Assembly (NCBI GenBank): GCA_037833965.1
Contig: AP031353.1
Coordinates: 5,582,501-5,646,500 of the forward strand
DNA length: 64,000 nt
Origin: Marchantia polymorpha subsp. ruderalis
Taxonomy: Eukaryota > Streptophyta > Marchantiopsida > Marchantiales > Marchantiaceae
Reading direction: 5' to 3'
Shown here: in pieces, positions 33,109-42,945 of the stretch
Layout of the letters: each line of letters starts with the position of its first letter
Position numbering within the stretch: the first letter of the stretch is position 1
Position numbers and translations under genes: made by a program
The notes under the pieces: generated by a model
Database searches by the model: none
What the model was told of the DNA's origin: nothing
Seen by the model: the letters and a program-made list of their open reading frames with translations, nothing else

Positions 33109-33611
33109 GAATCATGGTCATAACAACGGAAGATGAAAGCAAATCCTTCAAGGTAAGAAGTAAGGCTGGATAATTTTAGGACGTTTGTCTTGGTATAAAT
33201 TTGACCACAATGAGAGGCTATGAATGCTAACACTCATTGTAGATTGCAACCCCACAGAATTATATGGTCCAGCCGAGACTCGATCGTCCGTAAGTGTCAT
33301 GGATTCAAAGAGAGCTAGACGATCACTCTCGACTCTTTCTCTGATAGCTGAATCTGGTAACTTCATCCGTTGACTTATGATTTCAGATACAGGGCTAGGG
33401 TCCAGGGTTACTCTAAATCCTACGTCTGACAGGTGAAATTGCAGCTTTATCTGTTGAATTGCAACTTCAGATTTCTGAATCTGCGACGGATTACAAGACA
33501 GGGTCACTTCGGTCTAGACATCTAAAGCTACCTCGAAGGCACCAGAGGCCTCTGAAAGCAGAACAGTCCACTCGGAGGAGACTACGTGCGCCTATGAACT
33601 CCATCTGGTGA
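33109..33611 (+). pseudogene. Class K peptide gene copy 3, exon 1 missing
   Basis: Exon 2 (33109-33152, IMVITTEDESKSFK) and exon 3 (33471-33611, ISESATDYKTGSLRSRHLK to STRRRLRAPMNSIW) are intact, with their acceptor and donor sites. The signal-peptide exon is not found upstream, where unrelated sequence occupies 32300-33090. Without exon 1 the product would not be secreted. Intron 2 contains a stretch reading IATPQNYMVQPRLDRP that ends at a GTAAGT donor and could be a cassette exon, but it would change the phase. Confidence 0.65.
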
Positions 33612-33715
33612 AAGATTTAACACATCACATAGATTTTGAATGTTCAATATATATATAAATATGTACTTCCAAATGGGTATCCAATATCCACCATAATGGA
33701 TATGGGCAAGTCAAG

Positions 33716-34926
33716 AATGTGAACTTCTCAGTACGTCTTCGGAAACTCCAAAGTCCTGCAGCGGTTTAAAAAGCAAATGTCTCAATGTTCCTTGCAAGCA
33801 CCCCTGCTTAGCGTATTAGACGCTTGTAGGGATCTGAATCCCCATAACCTATAGAAAATCACATTCCACACACCATACAAATACGTGCATTTGTTTACGA
33901 GGTTCAGCTTGAAAACCTAGTCCTCGCGAAACTCTCAATGAAATCAATTCGAGTATATATATCCAAGATCAGTTTCGTCATACTTGACTTTCTTACCGTC
34001 ATTACGAAATTTCAAGCTAGTGAGAAATATACCACCGAAAAAAATCATTACTGTTTCCCGAGCAAGACTAACATTTCCTAATAGATGAATAACTTTCTCT
34101 ATTTGTCTCCACTTTCTCACTCTCGACTATTCTTGAAATCTTTATCACTGTAATATCTGCCTTTATCCGCTGATTACTTTATATCATCTTTGACTTATAA
34201 CGGTAAAAAATCAGAATGAATCAAAGCAGTCACTTTCTACACAACCCATAGGATATTGATTCATCAGCGAGCTATAACTAAATAATAGAAAACGACAAAG
34301 ACTCTAAAATAGAAAATGACATGCAACTGATGTTGATATCTCGCAACGCTGGAACGATAATAGAAACACGAATTGATGAGTTTGGTATCAATCATAATTG
34401 TGCTCATCAATCGCATTTGTGCTCAATTCATGTCTGTGTCAATAAACCTCATGAATTTCGATTACACGTCTATGCTTGTGTCTGAACTGACACTCCATTG
34501 AAGGATCTACAAAAGAGCAAAGTAGGCGCATCCAAAGCACTTTAGTCGAACGGAAACAAGATTCTCACCTTTGATTCGATAAATGAGTCTCCTGCTTTTG
34601 TACCAAAATATCCTGAGTATCAATGACACAATCCAGCTCGGTCTCACAACCTTCAGTCAGCTTAAAACTCAGTTTTGTCTCTACATCTCACTGACTGTAA
34701 ATTAAACAATGAGTTTTGGCTCAAAGACGCAGCTCAACCTGCAAATGGCTACAGATGTTCAACTGAGTGACTAGATGCCGGAAGGTAGACAAATCTGTGC
34801 CATTGAATGGAACGCAGAAGAATGTTCAACAGTTTGTGGAGACGCACCCACGATGACGAGGAGGAGAAATAGCTCGACAAGGATGATTCTCTTCAGATAG
34901 ACTGGGATCGCGCTAAATTTCATCAT
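33716..34926 (-). pseudogene. Class P peptide gene, inverted copy H, interrupted by a solo LTR
   Basis: Exon 1 34848-34926 (MMKFSAIPVYLKRIIL plus hydrophobic core) and exon 2 34569-34612 (GYFGTKAGDSFIESK) are intact. A 521-bp solo LTR (33825-34345) sits in intron 2. Exon 3 begins at 33755 (DFGVSEDVLRSSHS) but loses homology at about 33716, before the RRRL site, and meets a stop. The gene therefore cannot make the mature tail. It lies head-on to K3, showing an inversion. Confidence 0.75.
33825..34345. mobile_element. Solo LTR, 521 bp, 5-bp target duplication 'acgct'
   Basis: It starts 'tgtagggatctg' and ends 'gatatctcgca' (TG...CA). 'acgct' flanks it at 33820-33824 and 34346-34350. The uninterrupted arrangement is visible in other P genes ('gttccagcgt...ctaatacg'). 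A 'ttacgaggttcagc' stretch recalls Copia-type LTRs, but no internal region is present, so the superfamily is uncertain. Confidence 0.75.
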
Positions 34927-35802
34927 GGTGCTATCGATGTCAACATGAGATCATACAAAAAGATGTCCACAAAATCCTATGCACTGGTTTAGGATGGCAC
35001 CTGCCCACACTTTCTCTATGCTTAAACTGGTTCAAGCCTCAACGACACCCAATGTACATTTGGATGTTTTGTTGAGCTCCAGTTATAGATGAGAAAATTA
35101 AATGGACCAAATCAAAGGAGTGTGGACCGACTTTGGGGTCATCCCATCCTTCTAGAGAAATTTCTGAGCGCGGTTCCACCTTGAGCAAACTGTGATCAAC
35201 CACACTATATTCAAGTGGATTTGAACTAGTTATCCGCTAGATAAGAAGTTGTATATAACTAATGCCATTTTCAAAGATCTCTTGTTGACTCAAAGCATAT
35301 CACGTCGTCAAAAGTCAATTCTACCTTATACGGCGTACACACGTTCCTTGAAGGAGTCAGTGTGACGACGACTGAACTGAATTCTAAGGTCGTGGTCCGC
35401 ACAGAAAACTAAGCCACTGCTTACTCAATGCCGTAAATATGGACATGCAGACCAAGCCACTTGCTTCTGATCATCCTTTGAAGTTAAAACTTCGGAATAA
35501 TCGAAGGGGCTTGTCCTCAGATCTAATAATCATATCTTCACATCAGAACGCCTGATCAAGCTTATGTACTGTACTTTGCACCTTGAGGTTACGAGTGAAC
35601 AGGTCAGGCACTACTTTGGTCTAGGCTGCTGGCTTGAACAAAGGCTTCAAGCCAAAGCTGCATCGATGTAGGGTCAGTCATTCCTCCGTGGGTTGGGGCA
35701 GACACGATGGAGTTTTGACTTTAATTCCAGGACATAAGATTCTACCATTGCAAAACCTTCCTGCTTCTAGTATACGGAAATCTCGTGGGAGGAAGGAATA
35801 TT
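34927..35802 (-). other. Upstream region of inverted P copy H
   Basis: Homologous to 21556-22458. It separates exon 1 from a U2-like copy. No gene recognised. Confidence 0.5.
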
Positions 35803-35935
35803 GGGCCGCCAACGAATTAGTGCAATACCCAGGCTACTGGTGCGAGTCCATGGCACCAGGCTGCCCGGTTGGACTTGTACCCGTGAGAGAAATTAGATCA
35901 ATATCGTAAGTGTCGAGTAACCTCGTATCATAAAC
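35803..35935 (-). pseudogene. U2 snRNA-like pseudogene, 5' end missing
   Basis: The reverse complement starts 'gtttatgatacgag', continues 'gatattgatctaatttctct' and ends 'gggtattgcactaattcg'. It lacks the U2 5' 60 nt with the branch-site-pairing region. Confidence 0.75.
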
Positions 35936-35959
35936 ATATTTTGCGAATCTATTGTCACA

Positions 35960-36530
35960 TGAAATATGACTATAGTTGATATAAATAAGATATATGTGAA
36001 CATAACATTTGAATATAAAATCCATACGAAAGGATTTATTGATTTTGCAAATAAGGATCAAATTTAATTTATTTGAGTTATAAATCTGTAAATTATAAAA
36101 TAATTAAAAAATAAATTGTATGGTGAGTTCATGAAAACAAAAATATTTTCAAAAAGAACATTTCAAATTTTTGCATTATTTTAAAATATTATGTATATGA
36201 TGTACGAACTATGACAACTGTGATAAATCTAAGTTAATTTTAGATATAAATATTCATATAAATAATTAAAAAAATTATTAACAAAATGATAATTTAAATA
36301 ATTTTTGAATATATAATAATACTTTGTACATTTTGTAAAAAGATCATAATTGCAATTCCACCATCAATTTTATTAGAAAAAATAATATGATTCTTTTATG
36401 TTTTGGTCAAGATGTAGTCGAATACAACTCTCAGGTAAACATGTTAGGTTTTTTTTGTTTTGTATGAGAAATAAATATTTGAAAATTGTGAACATTTATT
36501 TCAAAACTTTGATTTAAGATAATTAATACC
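35960..36530. repeat. AT-rich spacer of the duplicated block (unit with gene F)
   Basis: Homologous to the other spacers at 12700, 22600 and 28511. Non-coding. Confidence 0.7.
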
Positions 36531-37143
36531 TTGAGTGATAACTCCGAACTCTCCTTCTAATGCAGATTAGTTTTTTGTATGAAAATATCTCGTTAGAGTA
36601 CAGAAGACTCGGTCGGAAGCATCGGGGCCTGCAGAAAAAGGGGAAAGGCTATTGACTATTGCGAAGCAAACAGCAATCCTCGGTAGTGCATGAAGCACCA
36701 CGCCTCAACATTCTACTCACGTAAACTAAATTCAAGGGTATCATAACCCCAAGGACAAATAATCGAGGCGATAAAGAGGCGAATCAACGTCGGAACCTTT
36801 GAAAATGTCATATATCAGACATAACTTCTGATCTAGCAGACAACTAGTTCAAATCCACTTTACCACAGCTGGCCCAAGGTGGAATAGCGCTCAGAAATTT
36901 AACTAGAAGGATGGGAAGACCCCAAAGTCGGTCCTCACTCCGTTGATTTGGTCTATTTAATTTTCTCATAAATATCTGGATCTCAACCAAACATTCAAAC
37001 GCACACTGGTTGTCGTTGAGGCTTGAATCAATTTGAGCATAGAGAAAGTGTGAGCAGGTGCCATCCTAAACCAGCGCAAAGGATTTTGTGGAAATCTTTT
37101 GCATGATCTAATGTTGATGTCATGCCGTAAGTTCGATATCAAC
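36531..37143 (+). promoter_or_regulatory. Upstream region of P gene copy F
   Basis: Partial R1 followed by the 0.33-kb conserved block, as in C, D and E. Promoter role inferred. Confidence 0.4.
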
Positions 37144-38003
37144 ATGATGAAATTTGGCGCGATCCCAGTCTATGTCAAGAGAATCATCATCGTCGAGCTA
37201 CTTCTCCTCCTCGTCATCGTGGGTGCGTCTCCACAAACTTTTGAACATTCTTCTGGCTTCCATTCAATAGCACAGATTTGTTTACCTTCCGGCATCTAGT
37301 CACTCGGTTGGAGGTCTGTAGCCATCTGCAGGTTGAGCTGTGTCTTTGAGCCAAAACTCTTTGTTTTATTTACAGTCAGTGAGATGTAGAGACAAAACTG
37401 AGTTTAAGCTGACGGAAGGTTGTGTGACCGAACTGAATTGTGTCATTGATACTCAGGATATTTTGGTACAAAAGCAGGAGACTCATTTATCGATTCAAAG
37501 GTGAGAATCTTGTTCCCGTTCGACTAAAGTGCTTCGGATGCGCCTACTTTGCTCTTTTGTAGATCCTGCAATGGCGTGTCAGTTCAGACACAAGCATAGA
37601 CGTGAAATCGAAATTCATGAGGTTTACTGACACAGACATGAATTGAGCACAAATACGATTGATGAGCACAAATATGATTGACGAGTTTGATACCAAACTC
37701 GTCAATTCGTGTTTCTATCATCGTCCCAACGTCTATGTGTCTAATACGCTAAGCACGACTGCTCGCTGCTTGCAAGAAACATTGAGACATTTGCTTCTAA
37801 ACCCGCTGCAGGATTTTGGAGCTTCCGAAGATATAGAGAGAATTTCACATTCTGGATTTGCTCCTCCAGATGAAGCCATCATGAAGCCTTTTGCAGTCCA
37901 AGGGCAACAATATCATAGTCGAAGGAGACTGACACAACGGCCACCAGATGACCCTACGCCAGAAGCAGAGTCTGCCGAGCCATTACCACCCAGTGAAGGG
38001 TAG
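37144..38003 (+). CDS. Class P secreted peptide precursor, copy F (104 aa)
   Basis: Exons 37144-37222, 37457-37500 and 37812-38003, phases 1 and 0, all borders GT-AG. Signal peptide MMKFGAIPVYVKRIIIVELL plus LLLVIVG. Exon 3 ends RRRLTQRPPDDPTPEAESAE then PLPPSEG, giving a 23-residue acidic, Pro-rich tail close to exon 3c of gene E. Only 87 bp of its 3' flank remain before a retrotransposon LTR starts at 38091, so the K gene expected downstream is cut off or displaced beyond the retrotransposon cluster. Confidence 0.55.
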
Positions 38004-38090
38004 AGATAAATCTTCTGCTCTGTTCAAAGAAGTTTAGAAAGCGCTGCACAAGCTACTGGATTATGCAGCACATTATACTTCTTACAGTAC

Positions 38091-38781
38091 TGTAATAACC
38101 CACTAAAGGCTAAAACTGCAATATAGTGGTAGAAAGGTCGAACCCACAGGGACAGAGGAACACACAGGGTACAAAGTGTCACGTTTTAACAGACTATTGA
38201 GGAGTTTGAATTCTCAGGCGACTGTCACTCCCAGAAATACTGCAAGTGTCCACTCGGAGCGCACTCGGAGGTCGCACAGTGCAGCGTAAAACACACACAC
38301 ACACACACACCTGAAACTACAGAAACACAACACAGAGATCCGTTAGGACCTCTACTTCAAGATTTCAGGGGGAAAGTCTCTCAAGGGTACACTCAACAAA
38401 GCTGCGGGCAGTGACTTCCAACTCCGGCTTTTACAACACTTCCACTAGCTTGCTGCTAGTGTAGGAAATCCGGTTTGGACTGCCTACTTCGGATCGAAGT
38501 CACTCCTACGCAGTGAACAACACTCTCAACTCACAAAACGCGCAGAGAACACAGGTCCGCACTGAAGGACCCACTGTGAAACATTCCAGTAACACAACAA
38601 CAGTCTATTGAAGAGTTTGAATTCTCAGGCGCTTGTCATTCCCAGAAATACTACAGGGGTTACCCTCAAGGCACCTGCTGCAGCGTAGCCTGAATTTACA
38701 ACCAAGGCTTACACGAAGTAGCAAAACTTCACTTTGGCATTCAGGGGAAAAATCCCAAGGGAGTACAATCAGAAAGAAACA
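38091..38781 (-). mobile_element. End fragment of an outer LTR of the Element 1 family
   Basis: 691 bp beginning 'tgtaataacccactaaagg', a diverged copy of the next 690 bp (38782-39471). It differs from both the 3' and 5' LTRs of Element 1 at shared sites (for example 'caagggtacactcaacaaag' against 'cacgagcacactcggcaaag'), whereas those two agree. The simplest reading is an older LTR into which Element 1 inserted. Flanking 'agtac' (38086-38090) is the candidate target duplication. Confidence 0.65.
38289..38311. repeat. (CA)n microsatellite inside the LTR
   Basis: A CA dinucleotide run of about 11 units, also present with different lengths at about 38983-39001 and 50187-50203 in the other LTR copies. 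Confidence 0.8.
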
Positions 38782-39792
38782 TGTAATAACCCACTAAAGG
38801 CTAAAACTGCAATATAGTGGTAGAAAGGTCGAACCCACAGGGACAGAGGAACACACAGGGTACAAAGTGTCACGTTTTAACAGACTATTGAGGAGTTTGA
38901 ATTCTCAGGCAACTGTCACTCCCAGAAATACTGCAAGTGTCCACTCGGAGCGCACTCGGAGGTCGCACAGTGCAGCGTAAAACACACACACACACACACA
39001 CCTGAAACTACAGAAACACAACACAGAGATCCGTTAGGACCTCTACTTCAAGATTTCAGGGGGAAAGTCTCTCACGAGCACACTCGGCAAAGCTGCGGGC
39101 AGTGACTTCCAACTCCGGCTTTTACAACGCTTCCACTAGCTTGCTGCTAGTGTAGGAAACCCGGTTTGGACTGCCTACTTCGGATCGAAGTCACTCCTAC
39201 GCGGTGAACAACACTCTCAACTCACAAAACGCGCAGAGAACACAGGTCCACACTGAAGGACTCACTGTGAAACATTCCAGTAACACAACAACAGTCTATT
39301 GAAGAGTTTGAATTCTCAGGCACTTGTCATTCCCAGAAATACTACAGGGGTTACCCTCAAGGCACCTGCTGCAGCGTAACCTGAATTTACAACCAAGGCT
39401 TACACGAAGTAGCAAAACTTCACTTTGGCATTCAAGGGAAAAATCCCAAGGAGTACAATCAGAAAGAAACACTCGAAGGTGTAGGGGCGAAACTGTTCAA
39501 GTATCTAACTAGTCACTGGCTCTGAGCATCGGCAGTCACCCGCAGGTGCAGATCCGAACTACTCAAGTCTCTAACCAATGTACTAGCTCTGAACATTCGG
39601 CCGAAGGCCTTCAGCTACAAAATGCGGAACGCTAAGTTGTAACTCCTCGCGCGTGGTGACAGAACTCAAGGACACAAACACGCAAAGGAAATGGGTTCCT
39701 GATCTGCACTTCTGATGGGAAAGAACCCCAGGCAAAACGCCTGGAACTATTTTATACCTTCTAAGTCCTACCTAGCACTACACTGCACTACG

Positions 39793-42700
39793 CTACACGC
39801 CTGCACGGAACCACGCTACACTACACTCCGCGGAACCTGTACTACGTCGCCTGCGCGGCCGACTGCCGCGCACTAGCTCCCTACCCTGCCACTCTTCCGC
39901 TCGACTACGCAGTCCAAACCGCTGCAACGCCGCGGACACCTCCCCCTCGAGGGCGGACATGGTATCCTGTGCCTTCGACAGAAAGGCCTCGAGCTTCTTC
40001 GCTACCTTCCGCCGACTCCTACTGTCGCCTGACAACAACCCGGCTGCGCGCAATTCAAACTCACGCAGTGTGAGTTTCTCCTGCGCCTTCACTTCCCAGT
40101 GGGCGTAGCCCTTGAGACAGTGGGCGACTCGCCTCGCCGTCTCCACCTTCGTGCGATCCGCCTCCTTCCTGCGATCCTCTTCAATGGTCACTAATTGCGA
40201 TTCGGCTTCAGCACGTTGCGCCCTCAATTCGCCACACTCTGACTGTAACCTGCGGATTAACTCTTCATCCGCCTGCCGTGCGAGCTGACATTGTTCCAAC
40301 AACCGCGTCTGTCGCACGAGCTCCTCTGACAAAATCCGATTCTGGGCCTGCTCGGAGTTGAGTGCTTCCTTGACCTTCACCTGCTCCTTGGTGAGCTCGC
40401 CCAGTTTCTCATCCTTCATCTTCTCGGAGTGCTTGTAGAATTTCTGATTAAGCTTGTACTGTCCCCACAAGCACTCATGCTTCTCCTTCAAGTCCCTCAA
40501 CTCCTGGTCCACTCTAGCTAATAGCTTGCTGGTGTGGACTTTAGTGCGAGTCCGCCTGCGCACTAACTCGATGTAAGATCCCGGCTGGAGTGGGTCGGCG
40601 TATTTATCGACCTTGCGATCCAAGTACCGCAGCAACGGAATCACCTGCTCAGAGAGCGCCGCCGCCGGCGCTCCAACAATTTCCTCCTCCTCCTCCTCGG
40701 TGTCTTCTGCTCCTGACATTTCTTCCGTGGAGCCTCCGTCGTCATCATCCGAGTGGAGAATTTCAGTCGCCATTGATTGCGTCGGCGACTGCCCCGAGTG
40801 GGGCTGCACGTCCTCGACGTGTGCTGCCTGCGAAGGCACGGCTGCAGCCTCGCTGCTCGTCGCCAAAATGTCTAAGGCGGAAGGCGAATGTATCCGAGCG
40901 GCATCCCCGTCGCTTACTTGTTGATTGCCTCCCGCATTCTCTCTGTCGCCGTCGTCCGTCGCCGGAGGTGATTGAGCGGAGGGTGGCTGCGCGGGGTTGG
41001 ATTGCGCATCGCGCATCGAGATTTCATCCCGCTGACAGTCACTCCGCTCCTCCGTCTGCTGCTCCCTTGATCGGTCCGTGGGGGCTGTGCCCGGCCCGTG
41101 CGCAGGCGCATTTGCCGGCGCCTTGTCCGCCGCAGGCGTAGCGCCGCGGACATCTATCGCCGAAGGCGACATGGCCGGGGGCCGCACGCCCGATGTTCCT
41201 TGGCCTATAGGCCCTACCGCCGAAGGCGCATCTATCGGCGGACTTTCCGCCGACGGTGCGGCCTCCGCACGCTCTCTGCTCGTATCTCCTCGGCTCGAAG
41301 GCCCTGGCGCCGAAGGCGCGAATTGCGGCGCGTGGTGCGCCGGAGGGTCTGGCCCCGAGGGCCGGTGTCTCGTAGGCGGTTCTTCCGCCGGCTCCTTCCC
41401 CTTCCTACGTTGGAACGGGGGTGATTCTTGACTGTGCACAGGCGGCACGTGTGGAGGTGTCCTGTTCACAGGCGACCTGTGCACAGGCGACCTGTGCACA
41501 GGTGAGCGCCTGTGCACAGGCGGACTGCTCCTTCCCACGCGTAAGCGTAGATCCACGTCCACTTGTGTTCGCCGGTCCGCGGAGGCTCGTCCGTCCGCGG
41601 AGGTTCGCCTGTGCGCAAACGGAACATCTGTCCGCATCGCACGTGGTAACTCCGGAGGCCCTTGGCCCGTAGGCGGCCTCTCTCCCGACGAGGTTGCAGC
41701 GTGGCCCGTCGCTCCTGCGGTCGTCCGCGCTTCTTCTCGCCTCTCTGGCGACGCACTTCCTATCTCCGTCGCAATCGTCGCCGTGTCTGCACTGTCAGCT
41801 GGTAACACCAGTCTGCGTGCCTTCTGCTTCGGCCGGCTGTATGGCTCGCACAGCGGCCGCGGTCGAATGGGAGCAGAGGGTTCTTGATGCTGCTCCTCTT
41901 CGGACTCTTCCCTCCATCGCCGCTTCCGCGGCACTCGCGCTGCAGGAGTGTGTCGCCCTTCGTCCCTCCGTCTTGATGGGGTAGAAGTCGGTGACTCCTC
42001 TGCGTCAGTATCGACCTCGTTCTCCCGCACATACTTCCCGGGATGGTCGATGGACAATGGCGGAAAATGTTCAAGCTCTGCCGCTGTCAAACAATTCCGC
42101 TGTCGATAAAAATTGATGAGGAAAGGAGAAAGATGGTTTAGAGTTCCCCCCTTCTCCTCAAACGCGTGCTGTCGCATCACCCTGTGCAGGATGCTCGCCC
42201 AGTGAATTGGAGTTCCCTCGATGACGCACTCCACAAAAGAGACCTGCCACAATGTGATGTAGCAGGCGCGGTGCGGCTGTAGTAATTGCATCAGCGCCGC
42301 GGACAGAGTCCGGCGAAATCGATCTTTGTAATCACGGGTCCTGTACCCATTCTTGGTAGACCTCCCGGTCTTGAACAGCTCCACAAATTGCGCCTCTTCT
42401 TGCTTGGTCACCTTGATGCTCTCGCTGTCGAAAAGGAGATGCCCTGGCATGCCAGCACATCTTCCCAACGCCTGCGCCCAATCTTGGACTGTCCACCGGT
42501 CCACATGCGGACGCAATCCGCGCGAGGGTGGTCCCTGTGGCTCTAGCCACTCGCGCACCATATTCGCGCAGATGTAATTCCATCCCCATAGCAAGAAATC
42601 GAGCTTTCTTGCTATTAAGCGCTCTTCGAAAGCGCGCAGCCCGTTCTGCGGCAGGCGAAGTGGCACCATCCGCAATCTGCTCGGTCTCGTCATTGCGTTC

Positions 42701-42945
42701 CTGGGGTTCGCTCGCCCGCTCATTCTACTTCCGCACTGTCCGCGTTTCTTTCTCTCTCGGCAAACTCTAATCGCTCTCAATTCCAAATCACGCGCACTCA
42801 CTTCTCCCTCAATCAACAAGAAATCTCCTGTGTGACGACGTCGGGAATGGTCCGCAGCCAGCAGATGGATGCGCGCAGCGCGCACAAGAGATTGGAATCG
42901 CGAATTCAAGAATGGGACGCTCTCCGCCGCCCGGTCGAAGGTCAT
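39793..42945 (-). CDS. LTR-encoded protein, 1050 aa, intact in the 3' LTR
   Basis: Uninterrupted frame from ATG at 42945 to 39793, entirely inside the LTR. Residues about 100-330 look globular (LLWGWNYICANMVREWLEP, WAQALGRCAGMPGHLLFD). About 340-770 is low-complexity Pro/Arg/Ser/Ala-rich with repeats such as VHRRSPVHRSPVHRSPV and an acidic block EDTEEEEEE. About 830-1000 is heptad-like and charged (KMKDEKLGELTKEQVKVKEA), probably coiled coil. The layout of a globular N-part, disordered middle and coiled-coil C-part resembles the 'putative gypsy type transposon' / 'plant transposon protein' families attached to large plant retroelements; I infer this from layout, not a match. It has no RT, protease or envelope features (no signal peptide or membrane span). 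The 5' LTR copy is broken, so this copy is the only one that could be expressed here. Confidence 0.65.
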   Translation of the reverse strand: MTFDRAAESVPFLNSRFQSLVRAARIHLLAADHSRRRHTGDFLLIEGEVSARDLELRAIRVCRERKKRGQCGSRMSGRANPRNAMTRPSRLRMVPLRLPQNGLRAFEERLIARKLDFLLWGWNYICANMVREWLEPQGPPSRGLRPHVDRWTVQDWAQALGRCAGMPGHLLFDSESIKVTKQEEAQFVELFKTGRSTKNGYRTRDYKDRFRRTLSAALMQLLQPHRACYITLWQVSFVECVIEGTPIHWASILHRVMRQHAFEEKGGTLNHLSPFLINFYRQRNCLTAAELEHFPPLSIDHPGKYVRENEVDTDAEESPTSTPSRRRDEGRHTPAARVPRKRRWREESEEEQHQEPSAPIRPRPLCEPYSRPKQKARRLVLPADSADTATIATEIGSASPERREEARTTAGATGHAATSSGERPPTGQGPPELPRAMRTDVPFAHRRTSADGRASADRRTQVDVDLRLRVGRSSPPVHRRSPVHRSPVHRSPVNRTPPHVPPVHSQESPPFQRRKGKEPAEEPPTRHRPSGPDPPAHHAPQFAPSAPGPSSRGDTSRERAEAAPSAESPPIDAPSAVGPIGQGTSGVRPPAMSPSAIDVRGATPAADKAPANAPAHGPGTAPTDRSREQQTEERSDCQRDEISMRDAQSNPAQPPSAQSPPATDDGDRENAGGNQQVSDGDAARIHSPSALDILATSSEAAAVPSQAAHVEDVQPHSGQSPTQSMATEILHSDDDDGGSTEEMSGAEDTEEEEEEIVGAPAAALSEQVIPLLRYLDRKVDKYADPLQPGSYIELVRRRTRTKVHTSKLLARVDQELRDLKEKHECLWGQYKLNQKFYKHSEKMKDEKLGELTKEQVKVKEALNSEQAQNRILSEELVRQTRLLEQCQLARQADEELIRRLQSECGELRAQRAEAESQLVTIEEDRRKEADRTKVETARRVAHCLKGYAHWEVKAQEKLTLREFELRAAGLLSGDSRSRRKVAKKLEAFLSKAQDTMSALEGEVSAALQRFGLRSRAEEWQGRELVRGSRPRRRRSTGSAECSVAWFRAGV

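Noticed and set aside
40590-41141. Open frames on the + strand inside the LTR (183, 117, 108 codons and similar; repeated at 59650-60201)
   Set aside because: They are shadows of the GC-rich 1050-codon frame on the - strand, with Arg/Pro/Ser-only composition.
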